NCBI RefSeq assembly: GCF_014297595.2
Contig: NZ_CP060414.2
Span: 1,736,001-1,800,000, forward strand
Source: Neisseria musculi
GTDB taxonomy: Bacteria; Pseudomonadota; Gammaproteobacteria; Burkholderiales; Neisseriaceae
Length of the DNA stretch: 64,000 bases
Direction of reading: 5' to 3'
Made by a program: the position numbers and the translations under genes. The notes beneath the pieces are model-generated. The model saw only the letters and a list, made by a program, of their open reading frames with translations, did no database searches and was not told where the DNA came from. Below, piece after piece: positions 28,189-37,335 of this stretch; the first letter of the stretch is position 1; each line of letters begins with the position of its first letter.

Positions 28189-30342
28189 TTAGTACCTCAG
28201 ATTACTACCAACATTATCTACGATACGTGGTGTAATAAAAATAAGCAGTTCTTTTCGAGTTTCTTTTCGGGCACGCGATTTAAACAGATTACCTAATACA
28301 GGTATATCTCCTAACACAGGTACTTTAGAGATAGTGTTACTATTATCTTCTTCATAAATGCCCCCAACAATTAGAGTTCCTCCATCTTCGACCATAGTTT
28401 GAGTTTGGAGGCGCTTAGTACTAATACAGGGTTCACCAGATTGATTACATGAAAAATTTGGTGAATCTTTGTTGATTTTTACGCTCATGATTATATGCCC
28501 ATCAGGTGTAATATTAGGTGTTACAGTTAATCCCAATACAGCCTTTTTAAATGAAGTAGATGTCGCTCCACTTGAAGTTGCTTCTTGATAGGGAATATCC
28601 GTCCCCGATTCAATGGTGGCTTCATTTCGATCTTGAGTCAGTACACGAGGATTCGAAATAATCTTACCCCTTCCTTGTTCTTGCATTGCAGCCAACTCCA
28701 AGCCCAGCGCACCCGATGAAACCGCACGAACCAGCGCAATGCTGGAAGTGGCGGCAGAAACCGGCAGGCTGATATTCGGATTCATGGCCAGCGGCGAGGC
28801 AGAAGGAATCGTATTCGAGCCGCTGAGAATCGTATTGGCTCTTGCCAGGTTGTTGTTATAGTTGGTTGTGGTGTTGCCGGTTGCATCCGCCCAATTGGAA
28901 GCCCATGAGGAGCGGCCGTTAATCCCGGTATAGCCGAATTTGACGCCGATGTTCCGTGAGAAACTATCTTCTGCTTCAACAATCCGGGCCTCCACCATCA
29001 CTTGGCGGGTGGGCACATCAAGCTCGTCAATCAGCTTTTGGAATTTTTGGATAACCGTGCGGTTATCGGTAATAATCAAGGTGTTGGTGGCCGGGTCGAT
29101 TAACGCGCTGCCGCGTCCGCTCAACAATGTGTTGCGGTCGCTGCTGCTGCCGCTTTCGTCTAAACGCAGGATTTTGCGGAACTCTTCTACGTTTTTATAT
29201 TTCAACTGGAATGTTTGCGACAACAAGGGGCCGAGATCATCGATTTCTTTTTGCGCCTGCAAGGTGGCTTTATCTTTAGCCAACAGCTCTTCACGGGGCG
29301 CAACATTAATGATATTGCCCTGGCGGCGCATATCGAGATTGCGCGCCTGCATCACCAAATCCAATGCCTGATCCCACGGCACATCTTTCAAGGAAAGCGT
29401 CATTTTGCCGTTAACGGTGTCGCTGGCAACGATATTCATACCGGATTCTTTGGCGAGAATCTGCAGAATGGTACGCACTTCCACATCTTGGAAATCTAAA
29501 GAAATTTTGCGGCCGTTAAACGATTTGTTGGGTGTAGCAGACAAACCCTGCGAAGCGATGTTGGCTTTGCGGCTGATTTCAAAACTGAAGCGGCCATTGG
29601 CGGATTGTGTGTCTACATCCCAGCTGCCTTGGTTGCGGATAACCAGTTGGGTATCGTTGCCGATGCGTTTCATGGTTACGTTGCGGACGGGGGTGTTGAA
29701 ATCGCTTACATCCAAGCTGCGTTGCGCCTGGGCAGGCAGCGGGTAGTTTTTCAGCGTAACGGTGATGCGGTCGTTCTGTTTTTTGATATCCGGCTGGCCG
29801 GTAAAGCCCAAGGCATTCAACTCAACAATGCCTGAGTTGCGGACACCTTTACGGAAATCGATATTGGCAGATGCAACCGCCTGCTCGCGGCGGGGCGGAT
29901 GAACTGCAGCAGATGCGGCCGGGTTGGCGGGTTGTTGCGGGGTCCGGGTGGTTTGGCCGGCCGCCTCACTCACATACACCCACACTTCATTGCCTTTGAT
30001 TTCGGTGTTGTATTGGCCGGCTTTGTTCAAACCCAACAGAATACGGGTACGGTCATTGTTTTGGGCGGCTGTGATTTGGTTAATCAACGGATCGGCGTAT
30101 TCCAACACAGGCTGCGGCAATTGCACGTTGGTGTTGCTGAAATCCAGAGCGATACGCGCAGGTGTGGTGGTAATGAAGCCGCGCGGAGTGGCTGCATCTT
30201 TATCAAATTTGATTTTGATGATTTTCTGGTTATTTGGCAAAGACGATACGTTGATATCGGTAATGTTGCCTGCAAAGGCCGTCTGAACGGCAAAGCCGAT
30301 GCTGATGGCGGCAAATATTTTTTTAATGTTGCGTGAGTTCAT
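28189..30342 (-). CDS. pilQ: Type IV pilus secretin PilQ
   Basis: Outer-membrane secretin through which pili extrude and transforming DNA enters. 717 residues: signal peptide (to ~AFA, residue 24), two AMIN domains (residues ~27-260, peptidoglycan binding), N0/N1 secretin domains ([20 protein letters not shown] and following) and the C-terminal secretin ring ([50 protein letters not shown]). The linker has few of the Pro/Lys small repeats known from meningococcal PilQ. The last ~165 codons are AT-rich and use different codons from the rest, suggesting recombination near 28.68 kb. Confidence 0.96.
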   Translation of the reverse strand: MNSRNIKKIFAAISIGFAVQTAFAGNITDINVSSLPNNQKIIKIKFDKDAATPRGFITTTPARIALDFSNTNVQLPQPVLEYADPLINQITAAQNNDRTRILLGLNKAGQYNTEIKGNEVWVYVSEAAGQTTRTPQQPANPAASAAVHPPRREQAVASANIDFRKGVRNSGIVELNALGFTGQPDIKKQNDRITVTLKNYPLPAQAQRSLDVSDFNTPVRNVTMKRIGNDTQLVIRNQGSWDVDTQSANGRFSFEISRKANIASQGLSATPNKSFNGRKISLDFQDVEVRTILQILAKESGMNIVASDTVNGKMTLSLKDVPWDQALDLVMQARNLDMRRQGNIINVAPREELLAKDKATLQAQKEIDDLGPLLSQTFQLKYKNVEEFRKILRLDESGSSSDRNTLLSGRGSALIDPATNTLIITDNRTVIQKFQKLIDELDVPTRQVMVEARIVEAEDSFSRNIGVKFGYTGINGRSSWASNWADATGNTTTNYNNNLARANTILSGSNTIPSASPLAMNPNISLPVSAATSSIALVRAVSSGALGLELAAMQEQGRGKIISNPRVLTQDRNEATIESGTDIPYQEATSSGATSTSFKKAVLGLTVTPNITPDGHIIMSVKINKDSPNFSCNQSGEPCISTKRLQTQTMVEDGGTLIVGGIYEEDNSNTISKVPVLGDIPVLGNLFKSRARKETRKELLIFITPRIVDNVGSNLRY

Positions 30343-30356
30343 GAGTAAGCCCCTTG

Positions 30357-30887
30357 TTATTTGTTGGTTTGAGCGGCGTTATTGTCTGCACTGCTGCTCA
30401 ACGGTAGTTCTGCTTTTCGGTAAGTCCAGTTGCCGTAGGTATCTTCTACAAGCTCTGTAATCGTAATCAGGTCGGCTGTGATGCTTTGAATCCGACCGTG
30501 GTTTTGGCCGATGTAGTTGCCGGGTTGTACGGTATAAACATGGCCGTCGGCCTCCACATAACCGGTAACCCGGTTTCCTTTGCTTAAAGTGCCTACATAT
30601 TTCAGCGTTTCCAAGCTAAAGTTTTCCAACACTTCTTTCGGACGGCTGGCATTCGGTGCGTTAGCCCCTTGTTGCGCGGCATTCAAACGCTTGCTGTCGA
30701 AAGCATTCAGGCCGCTGTGGTTAGGCGGTGTATAGGTTTTGGCCTGGCTGACTGAAGGCGCTTCAAAGGGAATCACTTTCAATTTGGATTGCTGGCGGGT
30801 TTCGTTCATCCATTGGTTCAAATCTTCGTGAGCCGGGGTGCAGGCGGATAACGCCAATATGCCTGCGAGCAGTATTTTGTTTTTCAT
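30357..30887 (-). CDS. pilP: Type IV pilus assembly lipoprotein PilP
   Basis: Inner-membrane lipoprotein that links PilN/PilO to the PilQ secretin. The signal peptide ends in the lipobox LSAC (residue 16). A disordered region to ~75 is followed by the beta-sandwich domain ([36 protein letters not shown]). Its 176 residues are normal. It begins 17 bp after pilO and ends 14 bp before pilQ. Confidence 0.95.
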   Translation of the reverse strand: MKNKILLAGILALSACTPAHEDLNQWMNETRQQSKLKVIPFEAPSVSQAKTYTPPNHSGLNAFDSKRLNAAQQGANAPNASRPKEVLENFSLETLKYVGTLSKGNRVTGYVEADGHVYTVQPGNYIGQNHGRIQSITADLITITELVEDTYGNWTYRKAELPLSSSADNNAAQTNK

Positions 30888-30904
30888 GATGGTTCTCTCA
30901 GGAG

Positions 30905-31546
30905 TTATTGGGGTTTCTGTGCTTCGCTGGCTGCTTTGGCTGCTTCAAGCTCGGCTGCCACTTCTTCGGCAGGGCGAGCTTTATAAGTATTGGCCGTGGC
31001 ACTCAGGGTCAGCAGGTTGCTTTTGTCGTCTTTATTGCTGATTTTTAATGACTCCAAAGTAATAATCCGCGAAAGAGTGCCGACATCTCGAGCAAATTGG
31101 CTGATTTGGCTGTATTTTCCGGTGATGGCGATTTCATACGGCAAAACCTGGATAGGCCCGTCATTAACCGAGGCTCCGGGGGCAACGCTGTCCATACGCA
31201 GCCCGTTGGTGGCGCCTGCCTGATGAAGCTCCTGAATCAGATTGGGAATTTCGGCATCGGTGGGCAATTGCTTAAGCAAAACGTTGAACGATGAGCGGAT
31301 GGCATCCAATTCAGCTTTCAGGTTATCCAAGTTTGCCGCTTCGATACTTTTTTTAGTGTAGGTTTCTTTCAACTCGATTTCTTTGGCGCTGGCAGCGTCC
31401 AAAGCTTCCAATTGAGAACGGAAAAGGGCAACGTAGCCCAAAACCAAAACACCTGCGACCACCAAACCTGCCAAAGCCAGCTTGCTAGGCATATTCAGCA
31501 AATGGAGCGTTTTAATGTCTAGGTTTTTAAGTGAGTTTGCAGCCAT
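30905..31546 (-). CDS. pilO: Type IV pilus assembly protein PilO
   Basis: Bitopic inner-membrane protein of the pilus alignment complex. One membrane helix at residues ~20-45 (LALAGLVVAGVLVLGYVALF), then a periplasmic coiled coil (LEALDAASAKEIELKETYTK) and a ferredoxin-like domain (LPYEIAITGKYSQISQFARD). Partner of PilN. It starts 3 bp after pilN. Its 213 residues are normal. Confidence 0.95.
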   Translation of the reverse strand: MAANSLKNLDIKTLHLLNMPSKLALAGLVVAGVLVLGYVALFRSQLEALDAASAKEIELKETYTKKSIEAANLDNLKAELDAIRSSFNVLLKQLPTDAEIPNLIQELHQAGATNGLRMDSVAPGASVNDGPIQVLPYEIAITGKYSQISQFARDVGTLSRIITLESLKISNKDDKSNLLTLSATANTYKARPAEEVAAELEAAKAASEAQKPQ

Positions 31547-31549
31547 GTT

Positions 31550-32158
31550 TTATTTCCCTTGTGCGGCGGTTTCGGCTTGGGCGGGAGCCTGGCCGTTTGC
31601 TGCCGATAATGTGTAATAAGCTTGGTTTAAAAGTACTTTCAATGTAAATTCTTGTGCGTTATCCACTTTTTTGATGTTTAGCAGCTCCGGTTGCATGAAG
31701 ATGCCCGTACTGGGGATGGAACGCATAAACATGGCGATTTTGTTGTCGCTGGTGGCTTTGCCGCTGACAGTATAGGTAGTCGGATTCTCGGCATTAATGG
31801 CTGTCAGGTAAGTGCCTTCGGGAATCAATACATTGAGCGTGTCAATAATATAGGCCGCCTGAAACCTTTTTTCCTGAAGCTCTTCTACCTTTTGCTTTCT
31901 GGCAAGAAAATCTTCTTTCTCTTTTTGCAGCTTGTTGATTTCAAGCAAGTCTTCTTCCAACTTGGTAATCTGCCGGCTTAAGAATTCATTACGCTCTTCC
32001 TGGCTGCTCACGGCGTTGCCGATACCTAAATAAGTAAGTGCCGACAAACCGATACCTGCCAACAAGGCAAACAGCATCAGCGTTTTAAACTGTTGCTTTT
32101 TCTTTTGCTGAATCTCTTCACGATAAGGAAGAAGATTAATCTTGGTTAATTCAATCAT
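31550..32158 (-). CDS. pilN: Type IV pilus assembly protein PilN
   Basis: Inner-membrane protein with the conserved cytoplasmic N-terminus (MIELTKINLLPYREE) that docks into PilM, one membrane helix (residues ~25-45), a periplasmic coiled coil and a ferredoxin-like domain. Its 202 residues are normal. It starts 1 bp after the pilM stop. Confidence 0.95.
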   Translation of the reverse strand: MIELTKINLLPYREEIQQKKKQQFKTLMLFALLAGIGLSALTYLGIGNAVSSQEERNEFLSRQITKLEEDLLEINKLQKEKEDFLARKQKVEELQEKRFQAAYIIDTLNVLIPEGTYLTAINAENPTTYTVSGKATSDNKIAMFMRSIPSTGIFMQPELLNIKKVDNAQEFTLKVLLNQAYYTLSAANGQAPAQAETAAQGK

Positions 32159-32159
32159 G

Positions 32160-33257
32160 TTACAGTCCCCTTAATGCCAAGCCAAAGGCCAGTGTTAAAG
32201 TCGGTGCATCTATTTGTAGTTGTGGGATATCTACTTTACTGCTGTTATTTGCATACAGAATCGGGTGCACACATTCGGTGGCAGTATTGGTATGCGAGAA
32301 AATGGTTTCAGCCAAGCCTGGTTGCTGTGATGCGGTGCCGGTAAGCAGGATGTGTTTTACGTTGGAATATTGTTCGCTCGATTGCGTAGCATAGTAAAAC
32401 TGCAATACCCGTTGTATTTCTTGAGCCACTTGGATATTGAAGCGGTCGGCAACAGCACTTTGGTAATCAGAGGGCTTGGCAGAGGCATTCATCATTTGGG
32501 CGGCTTTTTCTTCGGTAACCTGATAAGTGCGCTGAATGAGCTGGTTGAGCTGTTCTGTGCTCACCGGCGTTTCCTGCCGGTAAAGAATTTGGCCGTTTTG
32601 GGCGATCACCGCGTACATTTGGGTGGCATGAATGCCGAAAACAGCAATTTTTTCATGCTCGAGCTCGGGAGCATGCTGGTTAATCCAAAAAGAAAAGGCA
32701 TTGTTTTGCGCGAATAAGTCAATATCCATGGCCGCAAGCGGCAAATCTGCACTCTCAAAGGCTTCGATGCGCGGCTCTATGTCGTCTTTACGGGCAGCGG
32801 TCAGCAAAACACGTTGCCCTGCAGGTATAACGGAAGTGCCGACTGTTTGATAATCGAAGTTCATTTCTTCAATAGGCGCAACTTGGGAAACTTCGAACTC
32901 CGCAAAACCGTCCAAATCCAAATCGGTTTCTTTCGCGTTATAAACAACGTTTTCAATGGTAGCCAAGCTCTGTGGCAAAGCTGCAACAAAGTTCTTGGCA
33001 GAAGCGTGAAGCTGCGCATAGGAATGTTGCAGATATGTAACAAGCTGTTCGTAGTCTTGTATTTTATTGCCCTTGATAATATTTTTAGGCAGCTTGGTGA
33101 TAACGTATTTTTCCAACTGGATTTGGTTTAAACTACGCCCTGATAATTGCACCATCTTGATGGCGTGTTGGCCGATATCGATACCGACCGCTGAGCGGTG
33201 GCTGAGGTTGGATGACGTTTTACTATTTGTATTCTTTTGTTTTTTTGCTAATTGCAT
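32160..33257 (-). CDS. pilM: Type IV pilus assembly ATPase-like protein PilM
   Basis: Actin/FtsA-like cytoplasmic protein that binds PilN. SAVGIDIGQHAIKMVQLSG is the phosphate-1 region and LLTGTASQQPGLAETI a later nucleotide-site segment. 365 residues. It is first in the pilMNOPQ operon and divergent from ponA with a 150-bp shared promoter region, the arrangement seen across Neisseria. Confidence 0.95.
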   Translation of the reverse strand: MQLAKKQKNTNSKTSSNLSHRSAVGIDIGQHAIKMVQLSGRSLNQIQLEKYVITKLPKNIIKGNKIQDYEQLVTYLQHSYAQLHASAKNFVAALPQSLATIENVVYNAKETDLDLDGFAEFEVSQVAPIEEMNFDYQTVGTSVIPAGQRVLLTAARKDDIEPRIEAFESADLPLAAMDIDLFAQNNAFSFWINQHAPELEHEKIAVFGIHATQMYAVIAQNGQILYRQETPVSTEQLNQLIQRTYQVTEEKAAQMMNASAKPSDYQSAVADRFNIQVAQEIQRVLQFYYATQSSEQYSNVKHILLTGTASQQPGLAETIFSHTNTATECVHPILYANNSSKVDIPQLQIDAPTLTLAFGLALRGL

Positions 33258-33407
33258 GATGTAACGTCCCTGTTATGTGGAGTGAGTAACAGTTGTATCT
33301 TCCGTAACGGATTTCATACGGGTTTACAAAAACATAACCTTGTATTGATGAATCTTTACCTATTTTACTTGATTTGATGCTTTTAATGGTAACTTTATTA
33401 ATTAGTC
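33258..33407. promoter_or_regulatory. Divergent pilM / ponA promoter region
   Basis: 150 AT-rich bases between the two start codons must hold both promoters. I see AT-rich stretches (TTGATTTGATGC, TAACTTTATTAAT) but cannot assign boxes with confidence. Confidence 0.4.
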
Positions 33408-35834
33408 ATGATTAAAAAAATTATAACGACCTGTATAGGTTTGATTTTGGGCTTGGTTTTGTTTGTTGTAGGTTTGGTTGCAATAGCTATTTTGGTTACC
33501 TACCCCAAACTGCCTTCATTAGATGCCGTACAACACTACCAACCCAAAATGCCGCTGACGGTTTATTCTTCCGATGGCGAGGTTATCGGTGTTTATGGCG
33601 AGGAAAGGCGGTCTTTCACCAGAATCGGCGATTTTCCGCAGGTGTTGAAAAACGCTGTGGTCGCCGCCGAAGACAAACGTTTTTATGACCACTGGGGCGT
33701 GGACGTTATCGGCGTGATGCGCGCGGCGGTAGGAAATCTGACCGGCGGTGTGCAGTCGGGGGCAAGCACCATCACCCAGCAGGTGGCACGCAATTTTTAT
33801 CTGAGCAACGAGCGTACCTTCACCCGTAAATTCAACGAAGCGTTGCTTGCTTATAAAATCGAGCAGTCATTAAGCAAAGATCAGATTCTCGAGCTTTATT
33901 TCAACCAAATTTATCTGGGGCAGCGCGCCTATGGTTTCGCGGCCGCTTCACAAATTTATTTCAATAAAGATGTCAAAGATTTAACCTTGGCCGAGGCCAC
34001 AATTTTAGCCGGCTTGCCGAAGGCTCCGTCAACATTCAATCCGATTGTCAATCCTGAGCGTGCCCAATTGCGCCAGAAATATATTCTCAACAATATGGTT
34101 GGGGAAAAGATGATTACACCGCAGGAACGCGATGCGGCTTTGGCAGAAGAGCTGCACTACAAGCGTTATGTGCAGAAAATCAACCAAAACGCCTTGTATG
34201 TGGCTGAAATGGTCCGCCAAGAGTTATACGACAAATATGGCGAAGAAGCTTATACACAAGGTTTCAGGGTATATACCACGGTAAACTCCGCCAATCAGCG
34301 CGCAGCAACCGAAGCATTGCGCAAAACTTTGCGCGGTTTCGACCGCGGCAGCAGCTACCGCGGTGCGGAACATTATTTGGACCTGAGTAAAACCGATGAT
34401 GCCGAAGAAACAGCGGGGCAATATCTGTCAACGCTTTACACGGTTGACGGCATGATGCCGGCAGTAGTGCTTGAAGCTTCCCGAAAAGGAGTGAAAATCC
34501 AACTGCCCAACGGCAAGCAACCCACATTAGACACGGCCGCGCTCGGTTTTGCGGTCAAGGCCGTAAACAACAAGAAAATGGGCGATGCGCAAATACGCCG
34601 CGGTGCAGTGATCAGGGTGAAGCAAAACGGCAAACGCTGGTCGGTGGGGCAGGAACCCCTGCTGCAGGGTGCCTTGGTGTCGCTCGAAGCCAAAACCGGA
34701 GCCGTCCGCGCGCTGGTAGGCGGTTACGATTTCCACAGCAGAGCGTTTAACCGCGCCACACAAGCACAGCGCCAGCCCGGGTCGTCTTTCAAACCTTTTG
34801 TTTACTCGGCAGGCCTGGCCAAAGGCATGACCATGGCCACCTCCATCAACGATGCGCCGATCAACCTGCCGGGGCAGGGTAAAAACGGCACGGTTTGGAG
34901 CCCGAAAAATTCAGACGGCCGTTACGCCGGCTTTATCACTCTGCGCCAAGCCCTAACCGCCTCGAAAAATATGGTTTCTATCCGTATTCTGATGTCTATC
35001 GGCGTGGGCTATGCGCAAGAATACATCCAACGCTTCGGCTTCAGGCCGTCTGAAATACCCGCAGGGCTTTCGATGGCATTGGGCACGGGCGAAACCACGC
35101 CGATCAAAATGGCTGAGGGCTATACCGTATTTGCCAACGGCGGGTATAAAGTGTCTTCTTATGTTATCGACCGGATTTACGATGGACAAGGCCGTCTGCG
35201 CGCCCAGATGCAGCCGCTGGAAGCCGGACGCAATGCCCCTCAGACGATTGATCCGCGCAACGCCTTTATCATGTATAAAATGATGCAGGACGTTGTGCGT
35301 TCGGGCACCGCCGCCGGAGCCAGGGCATTGGGCCGTTCGGATATTGCCGGCAAAACCGGCACCACCAACGACAACAAAGACGCATGGTTTGTGGGCTTCA
35401 ACCCCGATATAGTAACAGCGGTATATATCGGTTACGACAAACCGCGCAGCATGGGCAATGCGGGCTACGGCGGCAGAATCGCCCTACCCGTGTGGGTGGA
35501 ATATATGCGTTTCGCGCTCAAAGGCGTGCCTGCTGTCGGCATGAAGGCTCCCGACGGCCTGGTTGCCCGCGGCGGCGACTTCTTCTTGAAAGAACGCCAA
35601 ACTACCAACCCCGACCTGCCGTTGGATAACCGTTCGAGCCGCCCCGTGCGCAGTGACGAACGCGACACCGAGGTGGGCGAAGGCAGACAACGCCCCTCTG
35701 CGCCGCAATACCGCCCGATAGAAACTCCGGTGGAGCCCTTAAACAGAGAAAGCGGAGAACGGGGCGAAAGCGGTGCCGACCAAGCTCCCGCAAGGCCGCC
35801 GGCACAGTCTTCACAGTTGGATAACTTATTCTGA
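33408..35834 (+). CDS. ponA: Penicillin-binding protein 1A, bifunctional transglycosylase/transpeptidase
   Basis: Inner-membrane class A PBP that polymerises and crosslinks peptidoglycan. Membrane anchor at residues ~8-30. Glycosyltransferase motifs AAEDKRFYDHWGVD and GASTITQQVARNFYLS. An OB-like insert follows, then the transpeptidase with PGSSFKPFVYSAG (SxxK serine), SKNMVS (SxN) and GKTGTTNDNKDAWF (KTG). A disordered acidic and Pro-rich tail starts at ~740. 808 residues, close to meningococcal PBP1. Resistance-associated positions cannot be judged without alignment. Confidence 0.96.
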   Translation: MIKKIITTCIGLILGLVLFVVGLVAIAILVTYPKLPSLDAVQHYQPKMPLTVYSSDGEVIGVYGEERRSFTRIGDFPQVLKNAVVAAEDKRFYDHWGVDVIGVMRAAVGNLTGGVQSGASTITQQVARNFYLSNERTFTRKFNEALLAYKIEQSLSKDQILELYFNQIYLGQRAYGFAAASQIYFNKDVKDLTLAEATILAGLPKAPSTFNPIVNPERAQLRQKYILNNMVGEKMITPQERDAALAEELHYKRYVQKINQNALYVAEMVRQELYDKYGEEAYTQGFRVYTTVNSANQRAATEALRKTLRGFDRGSSYRGAEHYLDLSKTDDAEETAGQYLSTLYTVDGMMPAVVLEASRKGVKIQLPNGKQPTLDTAALGFAVKAVNNKKMGDAQIRRGAVIRVKQNGKRWSVGQEPLLQGALVSLEAKTGAVRALVGGYDFHSRAFNRATQAQRQPGSSFKPFVYSAGLAKGMTMATSINDAPINLPGQGKNGTVWSPKNSDGRYAGFITLRQALTASKNMVSIRILMSIGVGYAQEYIQRFGFRPSEIPAGLSMALGTGETTPIKMAEGYTVFANGGYKVSSYVIDRIYDGQGRLRAQMQPLEAGRNAPQTIDPRNAFIMYKMMQDVVRSGTAAGARALGRSDIAGKTGTTNDNKDAWFVGFNPDIVTAVYIGYDKPRSMGNAGYGGRIALPVWVEYMRFALKGVPAVGMKAPDGLVARGGDFFLKERQTTNPDLPLDNRSSRPVRSDERDTEVGEGRQRPSAPQYRPIETPVEPLNRESGERGESGADQAPARPPAQSSQLDNLF

Positions 35835-35848
35835 AAAACCATCAAACC

Positions 35849-35880
35849 AAGGCCGTCTGAAAAGTTTCAGACGGCCTTTT
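35849..35880. terminator. Inverted DUS pair after ponA
   Basis: AAGGCCGTCTGAAA with its complement, short loop and T run, 15 bp past the ponA stop. Confidence 0.8.
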
Positions 35881-35989
35881 TCAGACGACTCCGATGATTC
35901 CCCCGCCAATTCCGCCTACATTAATCATATTTACAAAACCGATATAGCGAATCCCCCTTCATTTCCCGTGCCGGACGCAAACCTCAAAC

Positions 35990-36090
35990 CATGCGTAACA
36001 GGCTCTGTGCTTGGGCGGCCGGCCAAAACCTCCTCCTTTGCGCCGAGGTGCGGCAACGCCGCAACAAAAATAAAGCGAATCCGCCACCGC
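35990..36090 (-). repeat. Correia-like repeat fragment
   Basis: GGCTCTGTGCTTGGGCGGCC, GTGCGGCAACGCCGC and AAAATAAAGCGAATCCGCC match the copy at 839-982 in the same orientation. The left part is missing. The rest of the ponA-farR gap holds single DUS copies only. Confidence 0.5.
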
Positions 36091-36324
36091 CCGCAGCTGC
36101 CGTTCAGACGGCTGGCATAATTGCAAAAACGCCCGCTTACCGGGCCGCCCGGCCAAGCAGGATGCCGGGAGGAAATTCACAGGCGGCAGATTTTAAACCG
36201 GGCCGTCTGAAAGCCTGTTTTCAATGCTTCTGCAAATAGCATTGAGATTCACAGCGTATTGGAATAATATTAGCCGCTAAACAGCCGATATACCATTACA
36301 TCAGAAAAACAACGGAGAACCGTC

Positions 36325-36768
36325 ATGCCCCACCCCTCGAAACACGCATCTATGAACATCAGCCTGATTCAGGCGCGTGAAGCCCTGATGACGCAGTTCC
36401 GCCCCATTCTGCACAACGCCGGCCTAACCGACCAACAATGGCGCATCATCCGCCTTTTGGCCGAAAACGGTACTTTGGATTTCCAAGATTTAGCCAACCA
36501 AGCCTGCATCCTGCGCCCCAGCCTCACCGGTATTCTCACCCGTCTTGAAAAAGCCGGACTGCTGGTGCGCCTGAAACCTTCCAACGACCAACGCCGCGTT
36601 TATCTGAAACTCACCGCCGAAGGCGGGCAGCTTTACCATTCGCTCGGTGCCGAAGTCGATAAGTGCTACGACCGCATCGAAACCGTGTTTTCAAAAGAAA
36701 AAATGCGGCAACTGCAAAGCCTTTTGACCGAACTCTCCCGCATCAGCGGGCATCTCGACCAACCATAA
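36325..36768 (+). CDS. farR: MarR-family regulator FarR/NadR (HpaR type)
   Basis: Winged-helix dimeric repressor. MNISLIQAREALMTQFRPIL is the dimerisation helix and LDFQDLANQACILRPSLTGI then TRLEKAGLLVRLKPSNDQRR form the recognition helix and wing. The sequence is nearly that of meningococcal FarR, also called NadR, which represses farAB, nadA and maf genes and is released by 4-hydroxyphenylacetate (known for that protein, inferred here). GGAGA precedes the start. The HpaC-like reductase gene follows after 8 bp. Confidence 0.92.
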   Translation: MPHPSKHASMNISLIQAREALMTQFRPILHNAGLTDQQWRIIRLLAENGTLDFQDLANQACILRPSLTGILTRLEKAGLLVRLKPSNDQRRVYLKLTAEGGQLYHSLGAEVDKCYDRIETVFSKEKMRQLQSLLTELSRISGHLDQP

Positions 36769-36776
36769 TCCCACCC

Positions 36777-37286
36777 ATGACCGACACACACACCGCAACA
36801 CACCCCCTGCAACAGCCCTTTCGCGATGCTATGGCCTCATTCGCCGCCGGCGTTCACGTTATCACCACAGACGGCAACGCGGGGCGCTACGGCATCACCA
36901 TGACCGCTGTCGCCCCCATCACCGACCAGCCGCCCACCATGCTGCTGTGCATTAACCGCCAATCGGCCATCATTCCCATACTTTCCGCCAACAACCACTT
37001 GTGTATCAATGTGCTATCTGCCGGCCAGCAAGACATCGCCGAACACTTCGCCGGCCTTACCCCGCTGTCGCCCGAAGAACGCTTCAAATACCATATCTGG
37101 CACCGCGGCCAAACCGGCCAACTGCAGGTGGAAGGCGCGCCCGCCCACCTGCACGGCAAAATCACCGCCCGGCACGAAATCGGCACCCATCATGTGTTTT
37201 ACGTGGAAATCAACGAAATCAAAATAAGCAACACCACCGAACCGGTGCTGGTTTACCTCCGCAGAAACTTCAACAGCCTGAAATAA
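36777..37286 (+). CDS. hpaC: Flavin reductase, HpaC-like
   Basis: 169 residues of the FMN-binding split-barrel family that supply reduced flavin to two-component monooxygenases such as 4-hydroxyphenylacetate 3-monooxygenase. Motifs: FRDAMASFAAGVHVITTDG, GITMTAVAPITDQPP and NHLCINVLSAGQQDIAEHFA. The start at 36777 is 8 bp after farR; the frame runs into farR but that part is an overlap artefact. No oxygenase subunit (hpaB) is in the window, so its partner is unknown. Confidence 0.85.
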   Translation: MTDTHTATHPLQQPFRDAMASFAAGVHVITTDGNAGRYGITMTAVAPITDQPPTMLLCINRQSAIIPILSANNHLCINVLSAGQQDIAEHFAGLTPLSPEERFKYHIWHRGQTGQLQVEGAPAHLHGKITARHEIGTHHVFYVEINEIKISNTTEPVLVYLRRNFNSLK

Positions 37287-37289
37287 AGC

Positions 37290-37323
37290 AAGGCCGTCTG
37301 AAAAAATGTTTTCAGACGGCCTT
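37290..37323. terminator. Inverted DUS pair, convergent genes
   Basis: AAGGCCGTCTGAAA and its complement with a 6-base loop, between the flavin reductase and the convergent ABC transporter gene. Confidence 0.75.
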
Positions 37324-37335
37324 ATGGCAATTTCC

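Noticed and set aside
28782..29371. Possible second gene antisense to pilQ
   Set aside because: The opposite-strand frames are Ser/Arg-rich shadows; pilQ is continuous and full length here.
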